Below are positions 44,752-55,449 of a stretch of DNA of 64,000 bases, piece by piece. The notes below the pieces were generated by a model. The model worked only from the letters and a program-made list of their open reading frames with translations. It ran no database searches and was not told where the DNA came from. Positions within the stretch are counted from its first letter, which is position 1; every line of letters begins with the position of its first letter. The position numbers and the translations under genes are program-made. Location of the stretch: the NCBI GenBank assembly GCA_949128115.1, contig OX421964.1, positions 38,060,177 through 38,124,176 on the forward strand, written 5' to 3'. This DNA is from Anaspis maculata. Its lineage: Eukaryota > Arthropoda > Insecta > Coleoptera > Scraptiidae.

Positions 44752-45263
44752 TGTTACGAGCGGCGATTCTGGAAAACACGCGATCTTTCTAGACTCTTCC
44801 CATTAGGTCGCAGTGTACAAGTGCGGAGCTCTAGACATTTCCAGAATATACGTGATAGCTTGGCGATTGAAATACATGGGGAGACTTCAACGGTCGATTA
44901 GAAAACATCAGCCGAATTTTGCGGAGGTGCCGCCATTCCAGAACACACGGGAAGCACGCGAAAGGTGTGTGAATCATCGGGAGTCGCCTAGAAACCATAT
45001 GCCAGGTCACTGTGGAATTCGCTGGAGGACCTATGGGACATTCGAGATTAATTCGTCGGAGCTCATAAGGCACCGATCCTCGGCATACGGAAGTATTGAA
45101 TCCGAAGAGGTAGCGAGCGAATAGAAAGCGATAGTAGTACCAGCGATATTCCCAAGCGAAATAATTGTTGTTGTGTATTTATTGTAGTACGCAGTAATAA
45201 ACAGTGTGTGTTTTAAAACGATCGTATCAATTATAAACGAACCCGTACGCGTAATACCTAACA
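44752..45263 (+). mobile_element. Solo LTR, 512 bp, with ATAC duplication
   Basis: Starts TGTTACGAGCGG and ends CCTAACA, with ATAC on both sides (44,748-44,751 and 45,264-45,267). It contains CAGTAATAAACAGTGTG (poly-A signal) near its end and matches the fragment at 575-954. No internal retrotransposon sequence adjoins it, so it is the product of LTR-LTR recombination. It differs from the LTRs at 13-22 kb. Because AATACA also follows the other copy, the exact right end is slightly uncertain. Confidence 0.7.
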
Positions 45264-46185
45264 ATACAATAAAAGTCATCTAGGAGACCAGTGCAAATAG
45301 TTTTTGACTGGGACATTTATAATAACTACGCGAAACTTTGAAAAAATTCCGCAACACTAATATCAGCGAACAACTCGTCGAAATGTCCAAAATGAAGATG
45401 TCCACTCCCGTGAAGTTTTTTTCGGCTGTTTTTGAACTTTCAAACTCAAATATCTCGGAAATAGCTTTTCTTATCAGAGTTGTGATAAATATGCCAGTTT
45501 CCTCCTCAAAACTGAACGTGAAACCCAAAAACAAATGAAATTTTTAAAATTTCCAGTGGCGTAGAAAATATGGGGGGTAAAAGAGTGAAGCCCCCCAATA
45601 TTCACGCCACTGGATTATTTTGACAAAATTCCCCACTGGCAGTGTGGTGTTGTTCTTTCGCTATGACTCTACGTACTCTAGGTCTTGCAAACAGACTAGG
45701 AGCAGCGGTCGACTCGTCACATATTATCGAGACTCTACTTTTGCGTTCATTCTCAACTCAAAAATCCAATTTTACAGAGGTGTAGATTGATACCTGCTGA
45801 GCAAAGCAAACCCTGACTTCAAAGGCTTTTATTGCGGTTTTTTTCTGAACAACAATAATAGACTTTTATCATTGTGCATTAAATCCTTTGTCATCCATCG
45901 TGTGCATATTATTCTGATAATGGAGCTGTTTGTTTCGCTATTGTACCGAAATCTATTGAGCTTTTATGTTTGCAAACACAATGGACGAAATTACCCATTA
46001 TATGTAGTTTTACGTAACGCTGCTCTTCTGGGCCGAAATAGCGCCCAAAATTAGAACCATACACTTATACATACCATACTGGGAAGTTAAGATGCAATTC
46101 AAATGATCGCATATTGTTCCAGAGATGAATACCTACTGCGGATTTCGGGTTTAATCTTATGTGGGATCGATTCTCGTTTCATGAG
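45264..46185. other. Non-coding, one tiny hairpin element
   Basis: Apart from the 62-bp hairpin at 45,554-45,615 nothing is recognised. Confidence 0.4.
45554..45615. mobile_element. 62-bp hairpin with CCAGTGGCG ends
   Basis: CCAGTGGCGTAG on the left pairs with ACGCCACTGG on the right, with GGGGGG and CCCCCC in the stem. It looks like an extremely reduced TIR element. Confidence 0.7.
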
Positions 46186-46505
46186 AAGCTTGTGGTGTGG
46201 TGGTCAGCGCGTTCGAATGCCATGCCAGAGGTCACGGGTTCGATCTCCGCCGGAAACGGTTGGATTTTCGCCTCTAAAACAAGCTTCTCGATTTTGTTGG
46301 AAAGCTGTCTAAATGCACGTAAAATGCGAACGATGGTACCGACCCCATGCGATGTTCGTGGTCGTTGAAAAATCCCTACCCTGTGTTGGAACACACAGGG
46401 GTTCGGCAAAATTTTCGGTATGGTGGAGGAAAGCATTCACCTGCGTCGGTGTTATAGGCCTCGTTGCGGAAATAGGCCGACGTCAAATCAACAAAAAAAA
46501 AATCT
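46186..46505 (+). mobile_element. tRNA-derived SINE, family 1, plus-strand copy
   Basis: A-box-like TGGTGTGGTGG (46,192-46,202) and B-box-like GGTTCGATCTC near 46,249 define the head. The body shares GTTGGAACACACAGGG and TGGTGGAGGAAAGCATTCAC with the copy at 6,478-6,795, and the tail ends in a run of A (about 46,491-46,501). Confidence 0.75.
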
Positions 46506-46653
46506 CGTTGTATGGCTTCTCCTACAATAATATCAGTTTTTGAGCATCACTCTTATACACTAGTAATACTAGTACATTATACAGGATCCTGCAATGGTGC
46601 ATCGGGCTTCCCTAGCGCCCTTCCTGTACGAGATGGTATAATAGTCTAAAGGT

Positions 46654-47225
46654 GGATTTATGCTCACAAAAAATAAGAATAAAAATAAAGATAAGAAAAT
46701 GTTAAAAATAAGGTTTTAGATTCAAGTGCTTCGCACCAGAATAAAAAATAACAATAAAAATAAGGAATGGGGGCAAATACCAAATTTCCTCTCGATGACG
46801 ACGCTGAAGCTGAAGTGCGGCTAGATCGAGTATTTAAAAGGAAAAAGGAAGCATTATCTAGCGGAGAGAGTCTAGCGGTTGAAATTTTTGTGTTTTGTGC
46901 TTTATTCACCATCTAGGCAGGCGCGTGTTATTGTTATGGTGCCATTGTGAAACCAGGAAAATATTCCTAGCAAAATATTGTCGATGGGCGTTTGTCCAAT
47001 TTTTAGCTCTAACCTTGCTTCGACCTTACTTCCTTACTCAGTGAAAGAGGTCCGTGTTCATGAAGTAAATTGGCTACTTCAACAGTATTGTGACATTTAG
47101 ATGTCATTTTTTAACTACTCCAGTAACACCGGTGTCACCTAGAAAACTGTCAGTATTTACCCTATTCACTATGTGTCCCATTCTATTTTTCGGAATTTTC
47201 ATTTTTTTGAGGAAATAAATCCACC
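46654..47225. mobile_element. TIR element with GGTGGATTTAT ends
   Basis: The left end GGTGGATTTATGCTCACAAA and right end (complement GGTGGATTTATTTCCTCAAA) are inverted over about 25 bp. The tip resembles that of the 42,226-42,726 element. The interior begins with AATAAAAATAAAG-type simple sequence; non-coding. Confidence 0.55.
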
Positions 47226-47907
47226 CCAATAATAGGGTGTTAGGTACTAGTTAAAGCTAAAAGCTTTGTTTTAGCATGCAACTGCAGTTATTCAGAATTC
47301 TATATTGGTTGAATTCTTATGAAGTACGGAGGAACATTCGGTTTGACCTCGCGGAACTAATCATTCTGTTGCAGCATTCACGATAATAATCCAGGTATGG
47401 GGAGCGTGCATGACCTTCAGGTATCAATAAGGCGTAGGACACACAGAGCCCATGGTGGTGAAAATAAGAACCACTTGTGGACTGGCAGAGTGGAGGGAAT
47501 GCTTAGGGTATTCGCATCACGCCGGCGTACTTTTCGTGTATCTAGGCAATATACCACCGAAAGTTCACTTTACGCTCGTGCTCTGCGCGGCGCTACTTGT
47601 CTCGCACATAGCCTGCTCGTGAAATGGAAAATGTATTAGAATAAGCTGGTTTGTATCAGGTAGGTACCTGGACATCTGACGACCCAGCGATTCAAGAAAT
47701 TTGTACTTGTAATGAATTGTCAAGGTTCAATTTCTTAGTTTAGCGGTCAAATATCTATTTATGGAAAACAATAATATTGTTTCGAATCGTTTTCTCATTA
47801 GTTCATCGGCGAGCACCTTTGTAGGTTTTTATCAATGGTGAGTGAGTTCACTAAACACAAAATAGAACGGGGCGGAATCAGAAAGATCTTTACATGAAAT
47901 TGTTGTA
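47226..47907. other. Unassigned intergenic sequence
   Basis: An 80-codon Arg-rich open frame (47,397-47,639) has no recognised motif. Nothing else seen. Confidence 0.35.
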
Positions 47908-48116
47908 GAGTTGGGAGCGAAATGATTCATACGGCACCGGCAGGAAGTCGGCGGGATTTCAGAAATGTTAGCTGCTAGGATTGTCCTTGAATGCCAGTTT
48001 TGTTAACAGATTGATCGTAATCAAAACTGACATTCAAGAACGATCCAAGCAGCTAACATTTCTGAAATCCAGCCGACTTCCCAGCGGTGCCGTATGAATC
48101 ATTTCGCTCCCAACTG
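47908..48116. mobile_element. 209-bp hairpin MITE, copy 2
   Basis: Same length and structure as 311-519, flanked by TA (47,906-47,907 and 48,117-48,118). The left tip reads GAGTTGGGAGC instead of CAGTTGGGAGC. Confidence 0.85.
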
Positions 48117-48627
48117 TACCTTGACTTGAGTCATTGTTTTGCGTACCCTATTGGTCCTGAAGTTTTTGGAAGGGTGCAATTGGGTTCAACATTCCTGGCT
48201 ATAGACACTCGCGTTCGCGATATCCTTCCAACAATTCAAAAGCAATTCACGGTAAAAAATAGGTTGTCCTCCACAAAGGCAAAGACACATTCAGTCCTTT
48301 TCCAAAACCAGCAAAAGGGACCATAACTTAAAAAAACAAGCAAAAAGAATAGTCCAGAGATAGCAGCCTTTAAAAAAAGAGTCATAATGAGAGGAGCCTC
48401 GCACGCACCGGCCCACGAACTTGATTGTAGGGAACAGAAAAAAAAGAGAAAAAGTAAAAAGTTCATACTCGCTCGCAAAGTCCACTCACTTCTTTTACAG
48501 TGTCTAGAAGCTGATGGGGCCAACTCTATCCATAACCTCTAAAATTAACATAAATGTTGAAGCTGACGAAACCACAAAAAGAATGTTACCCAAGTAAAGT
48601 TGAAATGTCGATCAAGGTGTAGAATCA
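48117..48627. other. Unassigned sequence
   Basis: Open frames on the minus strand (48,236-48,523) are hydrophobic by composition, but no family is recognised. Confidence 0.35.
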
Positions 48628-48983
48628 GGGTTATGTTCGAGAACGTCCTCCGGATCATCCGGATGACGAAAAGATCCGTTCGAGACTTCGAGAACTAGAT
48701 GATGATAAATATGGCAAGACTGTACCAGCGCTCGAGAACACAGTTGACGTCTTCCGATCGTCCCCTTGGTCAGTTGGTCATTCCGGTAAAGACTATTGGG
48801 TGACGAGCGTTAACAGACGAAAGTGCACGAAATTCGAAAACGAAACAACAACCATCTGACATTTTGAAATCAATTCGCTGGTGTTCGAAAACAGATATCA
48901 TTTTGGTTATCCGCACGTCTTTTGCTACCCCCACTCTTCAGAGGACGCGGTCTTCCTAGGAGGACGTTCTCGAACATACCCCA
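48628..48983. mobile_element. 356-bp TIR element
   Basis: GGTTATGTTCGAGAACGTCC on the left is inverted as GGACGTTCTCGAACATACC on the right, giving ends of about 24 bp. No clear target duplication; non-coding. Confidence 0.6.
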
Positions 48984-49061
48984 GGTGATCGTCGGAGTAT
49001 TGACGAGTGGCAGCTTTGAAATAATCTCGCAGTTGTGAGATGAGATCTCGCAGCTGCAATT

Positions 49062-49180
49062 AAGTTGTGATCTCGCAGCTGCAAGTTGTGATCTCGCAGC
49101 TGCAAGTTGTGATCTCGCAGCTGCCAGTTGTGATCTCGCAGCTGCCAGTTGGGATCTCGCAGTTGCCACTCGGCATCTCG
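49062..49180. repeat. 21-bp minisatellite
   Basis: About five to six tandem units of GTGATCTCGCAGCTGCAAGTT with gradual change (GCAAG to GCCAG to GCCAC). The unit length is a multiple of three, so an open frame on the minus strand (48,870-49,214) reads as repeats of AARSQLA. This is probably a by-product of the tandem array and not a gene. Confidence 0.85.
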
Positions 49181-49303
49181 CAATGTGGATCTTGTAAAAT
49201 TTGCTCAATGGCACTTCAGAGCCATGGTACTCTGGAATATAAAGTTGCAGCTTGGTATCTCAAAAAACACTTATTTGAAGAAAACAAAAACTGAGGCGAT
49301 TTT

Positions 49304-49687
49304 GGGCCGTATTCATACCTCGCTTTTAAGCTAAAAGCGCTATTAGAGCGATGCGCATTTAGGGGCATTTCCCATATTTCAGTGTTTAAAAATACAAATT
49401 AACTCGCAAATTAATTGCAATTATTTTTTTATAAGTAAGGTTGCGGACTCATAAAAGTTTACACCGACGGCGATCGAGTGGCCATGCTAATTCAGTTTTG
49501 ACGTAATTTTGAATGGGCATGGCCACACGATTGTCATCGGTGTAAACTTTTATGAGTCCGCAACCGTACATACAATCGCTCCCAATCCGAATAATGTATT
49601 TTTGAACACTGAAATATGAGAAATGCCCCTAAATGCGCATCGCTCTAATAGCGCTTTTAGCTTAAAAGCGAGGTATGAATACGACCC
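49304..49687. mobile_element. 384-bp palindrome with a second palindrome at its centre
   Basis: Ends GGGCCGTATTCATACCTCGC and GCGAGGTATGAATACGACCC, flanked by TTT on each side. Arms pair over about 70-130 bp. In the centre lies another inverted repeat (about 49,440-49,566) with ends GGTTGCGGACTCATAAAAG and CTTTTATGAGTCCGCAACC. Confidence 0.8.
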
Positions 49688-50604
49688 TTTACCTCAGCCT
49701 ATTTCGGAAACGCCTCAAGATATTTCAAAACTCTTCGCAACACCTTCATGAGTATGGAATCAATCATCTCCGTCGTAATTTGCATTAGTTCATCAGTTAC
49801 GGTTCAATTTGCGACGATATCTCCACTTCCAGATTGGTTGAGGGTGATCCAATAAGCAACAGGCATGTTGAGTGACAATGCTTGGTATAAAAGTGCCAGG
49901 TAGCCATAATTTTTTCCCCTTTACGTCATCACCAAATAATAATAATACAGCAATTTATTCTTGCGAAAGTTGCACTTGTCTAATGGTACATACTCAAAAG
50001 CATTGATATAGGCGGAGAAGGTAAAGAGACAGGAAGGAGATGGGAAGGAGCGTTTCAGCCTGTCCTATGTAGATCAAGATGCGACGGGAGACGGGAGTCG
50101 CCATCTTGATTCTTGGACAACCACATTATTCGGCTGGGAGCGCAACGCTCGTGCGCCTTCGTGTTCTTTTGTTTTTCGTGAAAACTAAACAAAGTTATGA
50201 TTAGCTGTGCTGCCTGCGGGTGTTCCAAAACCCCAAAAAACAAAACAGCGAAACGCCACCGGGATCTCCGAAGGGAAATCATTGGGAAATGACTGGCCCC
50301 GACTGTTCTTCTGAGCATGTTAACCCGTAACCACTGAGGTTCTGTATTTTCCTTTAACTGCTGAGGTGGAGTCTCACAGACTCCGAGTAATAAATTGGGC
50401 TAATTAGGGTACAAACATTGAAATAAATGCAATCCAAGTACGGCACTAGTGATGTTTTTTGAGGTACATTTATACATTTTTGAACAAAAAACACCGCAAC
50501 AGTGTTGTAATAATAATAATTTGCAAATTACTGCACAAAAAAGACGCATATTTCTTTTAGGCCATTTCTGACCTTAAAAGAAAAAATTAAACTACATAAC
50601 TCCG
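49688..50604. other. Intergenic sequence with a THAP-like start
   Basis: Apart from the short ORF at 50,197-50,292, a piece related to the 55.2-55.4 kb repeat (CTGAGGTGGAGTCTCACAG near 50,362) is present. No complete gene. Confidence 0.4.
50197..50292 (+). pseudogene. Possible THAP-domain N-terminal fragment
   Basis: A 31-residue ORF beginning MISCAACGCSKTPKNKTAKR resembles the start of THAP zinc-finger domains (M-x-x-C-x-x-x-x-C-S). The remainder of the domain (Trp, Cys-x-x-His) is absent. Very short, so chance similarity is possible. Confidence 0.25.
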
Positions 50605-50782
50605 TAAACAAGGTAATAGTGGACGTGGTACAACCGAAATAGGGAATATAAGTTGCAAATGATGATAAAGACGAACCACTTTGCAGGGTTACAACTGAGA
50701 CCTAAATAAACGATTTGACCCGCAGTGCTTTTCTTTTCGTCCCTTAGGATTTGAATAGCGCCTTTTTTTCAAAATGGCGGAT

Positions 50783-50839
50783 ATTATCTAGGGGCAGGAG
50801 GTATCGAATAGCCTAGTGATGTCCAGCTTCGTAAAAATA
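50783..50839. repeat. Target-site duplication of the LINE, left copy
   Basis: 57 bp identical to 53,237-53,293 (starts ATTATCTAGGGGC, ends CTTCGTAAAAATA). It belongs to the FB-B arm and was duplicated by LINE insertion. Confidence 0.9.
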
Positions 50840-51126
50840 AATGAATAAATAAATAAATAAATAAATTTTATTGCTTATAAACGGTTCGTTTTTAGCAAGG
50901 GTTCGGTACATAAATACAAAATAAACTCAAGATCTGCTCCCACATGAGCAACCCACCCAAAAACAAAAGTAACAGAAGACCAAACTTAAGTAAAATCAAG
51001 TAACTTAACAAAAAAGGAAAATTTCAGCGATGACGAAAACAAAATATTTGCAGACGTTTCCATGATTGGGGACTGCGTCAAAATCAAAACCGGATCGACG
51101 AGGTGGTACACGATATACAGTGGGCA

Positions 51127-51690
51127 TCACTCGCTAAGGATGAAAGACCTCAGCCTCATACAGTTAAAAAGAAATTTATGAATATTAGAGATTTGATGCC
51201 CTTCGCAAGTGCAGAGAATGTCATGGAGGTCCCGGCTCCCCAAAGAAAGCATGCCTCTGAACTCTCTGTACATAGGACAGTCAAATAATATGTGTGACAA
51301 GGTTTCGTTTTCCCGGAGGTTACAGATTGGGCAAACATTATTGGTATTGACTCTGTAAGAAATTCCATTCGCATATAATTGAATTTCATTGTGATATGTC
51401 AGTCGAAGCCGCGTAAAGAATCGCTTCAGGTGCATGGGAATCTCTTTCATACAAAGCTCATAGTGATTGTTAACTCTATTCAGGAATTTATACTGCGAAT
51501 TGTTCACCGATAAAAGAACACTGTCCCAGTCCAGATCGCTCAGCCTCTTCTGCACGCATCGCAAGATAGTTTCGACTTCGTCCTTATTGAAAGATTCACC
51601 ACAGGCAATATTAATATTCAAGGAAGACAGCAAATTCGAGAAACGCGTGAACCAGTTGTATTTCTCCTTCGCACCGTTTCTTTGATTTGA
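51127..51690 (-). pseudogene. LINE ORF2 C-terminal region with CCHC-type zinc motif
   Basis: An open frame of about 180 residues. Near its end is CPICNLRENETLSHILFDCP, the Cys-x2-Cys...His...Cys motif typical of the C-terminus of Jockey/R1/I-type LINE ORF2 proteins. It is separated from the RT block by the inserted hairpin, so no intact ORF2 exists. Confidence 0.8.
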
Positions 51691-51705
51691 TTAGATTTGA
51701 TTATA

Positions 51706-52566
51706 AATAGAACCAAAGATTCACTGAAATTATCCCCTGTCGAACAATCATAACATGTTCCATAAAAAAGTTTCAGGGGCTTAGACATTAGGGGGTGACC
51801 CTACTTTTCTCCCCCTATTTTTCACCCCCCTAGTTATTTTTTGAAACTGCTTATAATTTTGAATTCTACGTTCAATTTTGAAGAAAAAATCACTGTTGCA
51901 AAATTTTGATTAGAGGCTTCGTTTAGGAGATATTTGGGTTTGAAACTTTGGGAAACATCCCGAAATCGCCACTTTCAAAGGTCTAAAAATTAAAATTCAA
52001 AGAAACTCATGATTTCTTAGCTGAAATAGGTTTTCTAGAGTTTCTCAGTTGATAATCCACCATTTTTTCCAAAACACGGGAAATTTTCAGGAAAAAAACA
52101 ATTTGGGTTCTGGAAAGTGGCGATTTCGGGATGTTTTCCAAAGTTTCAAACTCAAATATCTCCTAAACGAAGCCTCTAATCAAAATTTTGCAAGAGTGAC
52201 TTTTTCTTCTAAATTGAACATAGAATTCAAAATTGTAAACAGTTTCCAAAAATAACTAGGGGGTGAAAAATAGGGGAGGAAAAGTAGGGTCACCCCCTAA
52301 TGTCTAAGCCCCTGAAATTTTTTTATGGAACTTGTTATGATTGTTCGACAGGCGATAACTTCAGTAAACCTTTGGTTCTATTTTGAATGAAATCGGTTGA
52401 ACAGTTCAAAAGTTATGCGGAAAAAACGATTATTTATTTCCAACTTTGAAGGGCTGTATCTCTGTTATTAGACATTTCTCAAATATGTTTTCTGAAGAAA
52501 GTCCCTTTCATTTTTCATTTTCTATTGATCCTTAAATTTAATGACATAAAACGAGGACCACCCTGT
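51706..52566. mobile_element. Hairpin element inserted in the LINE
   Basis: Arms 51,706-51,979 and 52,109-52,384 are inverted complements (AGTGGCGATTTCGGGATG near 52,117 against its complement near 51,957; TAGGGGGTGACCCTACTTTT near 51,791 against its complement near 52,285). The right end extends to CCACCCTG at 52,559-52,566, a tip of the CAGGGTG family, directly abutting RT codons. The matching left tip is not visible. Confidence 0.7.
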
Positions 52567-53236
52567 ATATGCAAGTCCCCATGTTGCAGCACAGTACGTG
52601 AAAGAAGGAACAACAACACTATCATACAGCTTCCTTATACACTCCCAGTTTGTGATTCCGTTTTTGTTAATCATATTCCTCACCACGCCCCCCGCAATGT
52701 TAGCTTTACTAGCAACTGATTTTGAATGCTCGTTATATGTCCCATTGTAGAAGAACATCACCCCCAGATATTCGTATCTCCTGACAACCTCTATCTCCTT
52801 ATCGTCGAAGAAAAATCTTTCGGGTCTGATGTTTGCCCCCCTTCTGAATACTAAAATCTTAGACTTTTCCGCGTTCAGGTGTAGCCTCATTTCTTGACAA
52901 TACAAAAAAATATACCCAATTGATCTTTGCAAAGAGGAAGGTGAGTCAGCAAACACTACAATATCATCTGCGTATTGAAGCATCAGTACTTCGCGCTCCG
53001 AATCCATTGATACACCCCTGGCCCCCCTTCGCAAAAGATACTCTTCAAGTTTCGCAGTATATAAAATAAAAAGAGAAGGGCTCAGGCAGTCACCCTGCAA
53101 TACACCCTTTGTAACAGGAATACCACCGGTACCGCGAGAGTCACCTTGGAAAAATACGTTCGCATTTTCATATAAACTTTTTATCGTCCTTATTAATTTG
53201 GCACTTACCCCGTGAGAAAATAACTCGGACCAAAGA
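52558..53236 (-). pseudogene. LINE reverse transcriptase fragment
   Basis: About 225 uninterrupted codons from the truncation point. Motifs in order: GVLQGDCLSPSLF, then LQYADDIVVFADS (catalytic YADD), then LHLNAEKSKIL and YEYLGVMF, as in Jockey-type LINE RT. The N-terminal fingers and the endonuclease are missing. It ends at the hairpin insertion after WGLAYTG. Open, but not functional alone. Confidence 0.85.
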
Positions 53237-53293
53237 ATTATCTAGGGGCAGGAGGTATCGAATAGCCTAGTGATGTCCAGCTTCGTAAAAATA
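53237..53293. repeat. Target-site duplication of the LINE, right copy
   Basis: Partner of 50,783-50,839, identical over 57 bp. Confidence 0.9.
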
Positions 53294-54884
53294 TATGGGG
53301 CTATGTCTCAATCGGTTTCTGGGACATCAAACACTATTTAAAAAAATGGTGGAACATTGCCATCTACCGCAGGCAAATTTGGTGGAGGCGCCAAAAGGAA
53401 TTTAGTACTGTCATAAGAAAATTGCCGTAACATTTTTATTTTTCAACCGATTTTGACACAAGACATCTCATTTTGTAGAAAAGTAAATTCTTTTTGTTAC
53501 CTTATATCTTCCATAAAAAAAGACATTGAGGAATGTTGAAGAAAAAATTGAAAAATAATTTGAAAAAAAAAAGGATTTTTTCATTTTTTCATTTCTATGA
53601 AAATTGCCTTATTTGTAGACTTTGATGTGCCCTTTCTAAATTTGTACCTTTTAGGTTTCTATCTTTGCAGCACGCGCCGCCATATTGAAAAAATGATGTC
53701 TGAAAAGAAGTTTTTGACAATATCTGAACTTTGGCCTTTATGACATTGAAATGCTTATATACATATGAAAGCACATTCAATCTTCCACAGTTTGACATCT
53801 GAACCAGCTCTGTGCGACCCGTGGTTCTTGAGCTAGACCTTCTGGAAGTATCAATTTTCGGTTCCAAAAGAATTGAAAATCACCTCTTGGGGCTGTACCA
53901 GGTCCACCAATGTTCATCATTTGTGATAAATGACGACGCGTTATTGATAAGTAACTTGATTTAGACATGATGGTGATCCAGTGGTGAAAACCGGTAGGCG
54001 CGGTCACTATTTAACACCGAAAATTGATACTTCTGGAAGCTCTAGCTCAAAAGCCCCGAGTCGCACAAAGATGGTTCAGGTGTCAAATCGTGGAGAATTG
54101 AATGTACTTTCATACGTATATAAACATTTCGATTTTGCATGAACTTAAATTTAGATATTGTCAAAAACTTCTTTTCAGATATCATTTTTTCAAGATGGCG
54201 GTGCGCACTGCAAAGATATAAATCGGAGAAATACAAATTTAGAAAGAGCACATCGAAATCTACAAATGAGGCAATTTTCATAAAAATAAAAAAATCATTT
54301 TCTCAAATTATTTTTCAATTTTTTTTTTCAACATTTCTCAATGTCTTTTTTATGGGAGGTAGGTATGAGATAACAAGAAGAATTCACTTTTCTACAAAAT
54401 TAGATGTCTTGTGTTGAAATCGGTTGGAAAATAAAAATGTTACAGCGATTTTCTTGTGACCGTACTAAATTCATTTTGGCGCCTCCACCAAATTTGCCTG
54501 CGACAGATGTCAATGTTCCACCATTTTTTTTTTAAATAGTGTTTGATGTCCCAGAAACCGATCGAGACATAGCTCCATATATTTTAACAAAGCTGGACAT
54601 CACCAGGCTAATCGATATCTTTGCCCCTAGATAAAATCCGCCATTTTGGAAAAGGGGCGCCATTCAAATCCTAAGGGACGGAAAAAAAAGCACTGCGGGT
54701 CAAATTGTTTATTTAAGTTTTAGTTACGATCCTGCAAAGTGGTTTGCCTTTATCATCATTTGCAACTTGTTTTTTCCTACCACGTCCACTATAATCAAAC
54801 TTGAAAGATAGTAAAAATGTGAAAAACCAAGAAATATTTTTTCAGAAAAAAATTCGTGCAGGTGGTTCTTACCCCTTTTTTCGA

Positions 54885-54985
54885 CACGGGTTGTACATAT
54901 TTTTCTGGAACATCCAAGAGACATATTGGCTCCCGACAATCAGCACATATGTATTTTGTCTCCCTGTGAAATCTGGATGGATAGG
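54885..54985 (-). pseudogene. Possible piggyBac-type C-terminal zinc-ribbon relic
   Basis: The minus strand reads ETKYICADCREPICLLD followed by EKY. This fits the second half of the Cys-rich domain at the end of piggyBac-derived transposases (T-x-Y-x-C-x-x-C-x-x-P-x-C...EKYH), but the final Cys-Phe and His are replaced. Only about 30 codons; no catalytic domain nearby. Confidence 0.25.
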
Positions 54986-55204
54986 GTCTATCCCTATCCC
55001 CAGTATTGTCGATTTTCCAGGAACAGGGACAGGAATAGGCAATTTCACTAGATCGCTGTCAAGTTCATCAAGTCAACCCAACGCGTGTCTTCAAAGTCAA
55101 TATCGAGGGAAGTAACTTTGTGTCGGGAAGTTTCAGGCTTGGGATTCATTTTCATTCAGTTTTTATCCCAATTTTTTTTTCTTTTGAGAAAAGTGAAAAT
55201 AATA

Positions 55205-55432
55205 AAATTGTTACGTTCTTACTGAGGTGGAGTCTGCGAGACTCCTGCGCCACTTCTACCTCTAATAAAAAAAATTGCAATTATGGCATGCCTCTTCCTT
55301 TTGGTGCACGGCTAAACTGACCCTTGGTTTGAAGGTACTAGAACCAGTGGACTGATGGGATCAAAATTGGGGATGGGGTTGAGAGCTGAAGGTGGCGCGG
55401 AGTCTGTGAGACTCCACCTCAGTGGTTACGGT
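55205..55432. mobile_element. 228-bp TIR element (ACTGAGGTGGAGTCT ends)
   Basis: ACTGAGGTGGAGTCTGCGAG on the left and the inverted AGTCTGTGAGACTCCACCTC on the right; a related single end lies at 50,360-50,390. Non-coding. Confidence 0.6.
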
Positions 55433-55449
55433 TAACTGTCAAAATTCGC

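Larger units (their letters stand above)
50840..53236 (-). mobile_element. 5'-truncated non-LTR retrotransposon (LINE)
   Basis: The minus-strand element begins inside reverse transcriptase at 53,236 and ends near 50,840 in an AAATAAAT-type tail on the plus strand (TTTA repeats on the sense strand, 50,840-50,864). It is flanked by a 57-bp duplication. Two coding blocks remain: RT (52,558-53,236) and the C-terminal region (51,127-51,690). Between them a hairpin element is inserted. Truncation at the 5' end with a long duplication is the hallmark of target-primed reverse transcription. Confidence 0.85.
50605..54800. mobile_element. Fold-back element FB-B interrupted by a LINE
   Basis: Left arm: 50,605-50,839 plus 53,237-53,868. 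Right arm: about 54,012-54,800. Matches include ATAGTGGACGTGGTA against TACCACGTCCACTAT at the outer ends, ATTTGACCCGCAGTGCT against AGCACTGCGGGTCAAAT, and AGTATCAATTTTCGG against CCGAAAATTGATACT at the loop. Excluding the LINE and one copy of its duplication, the element is about 1.74 kb with arms near 800 bp and a loop of about 140 bp. No transposase. Confidence 0.75.

Noticed and set aside
46192..46260. Stand-alone tRNA gene
   Set aside because: A and B boxes are present, but no proper cloverleaf was traced, and the sequence continues into a body shared with 6,478-6,795, so it is a SINE head.
48870..49214. Gene encoding AARSQLA repeats
   Set aside because: The frame exists only because the minisatellite unit is 21 bp; flanking residues have no motif.
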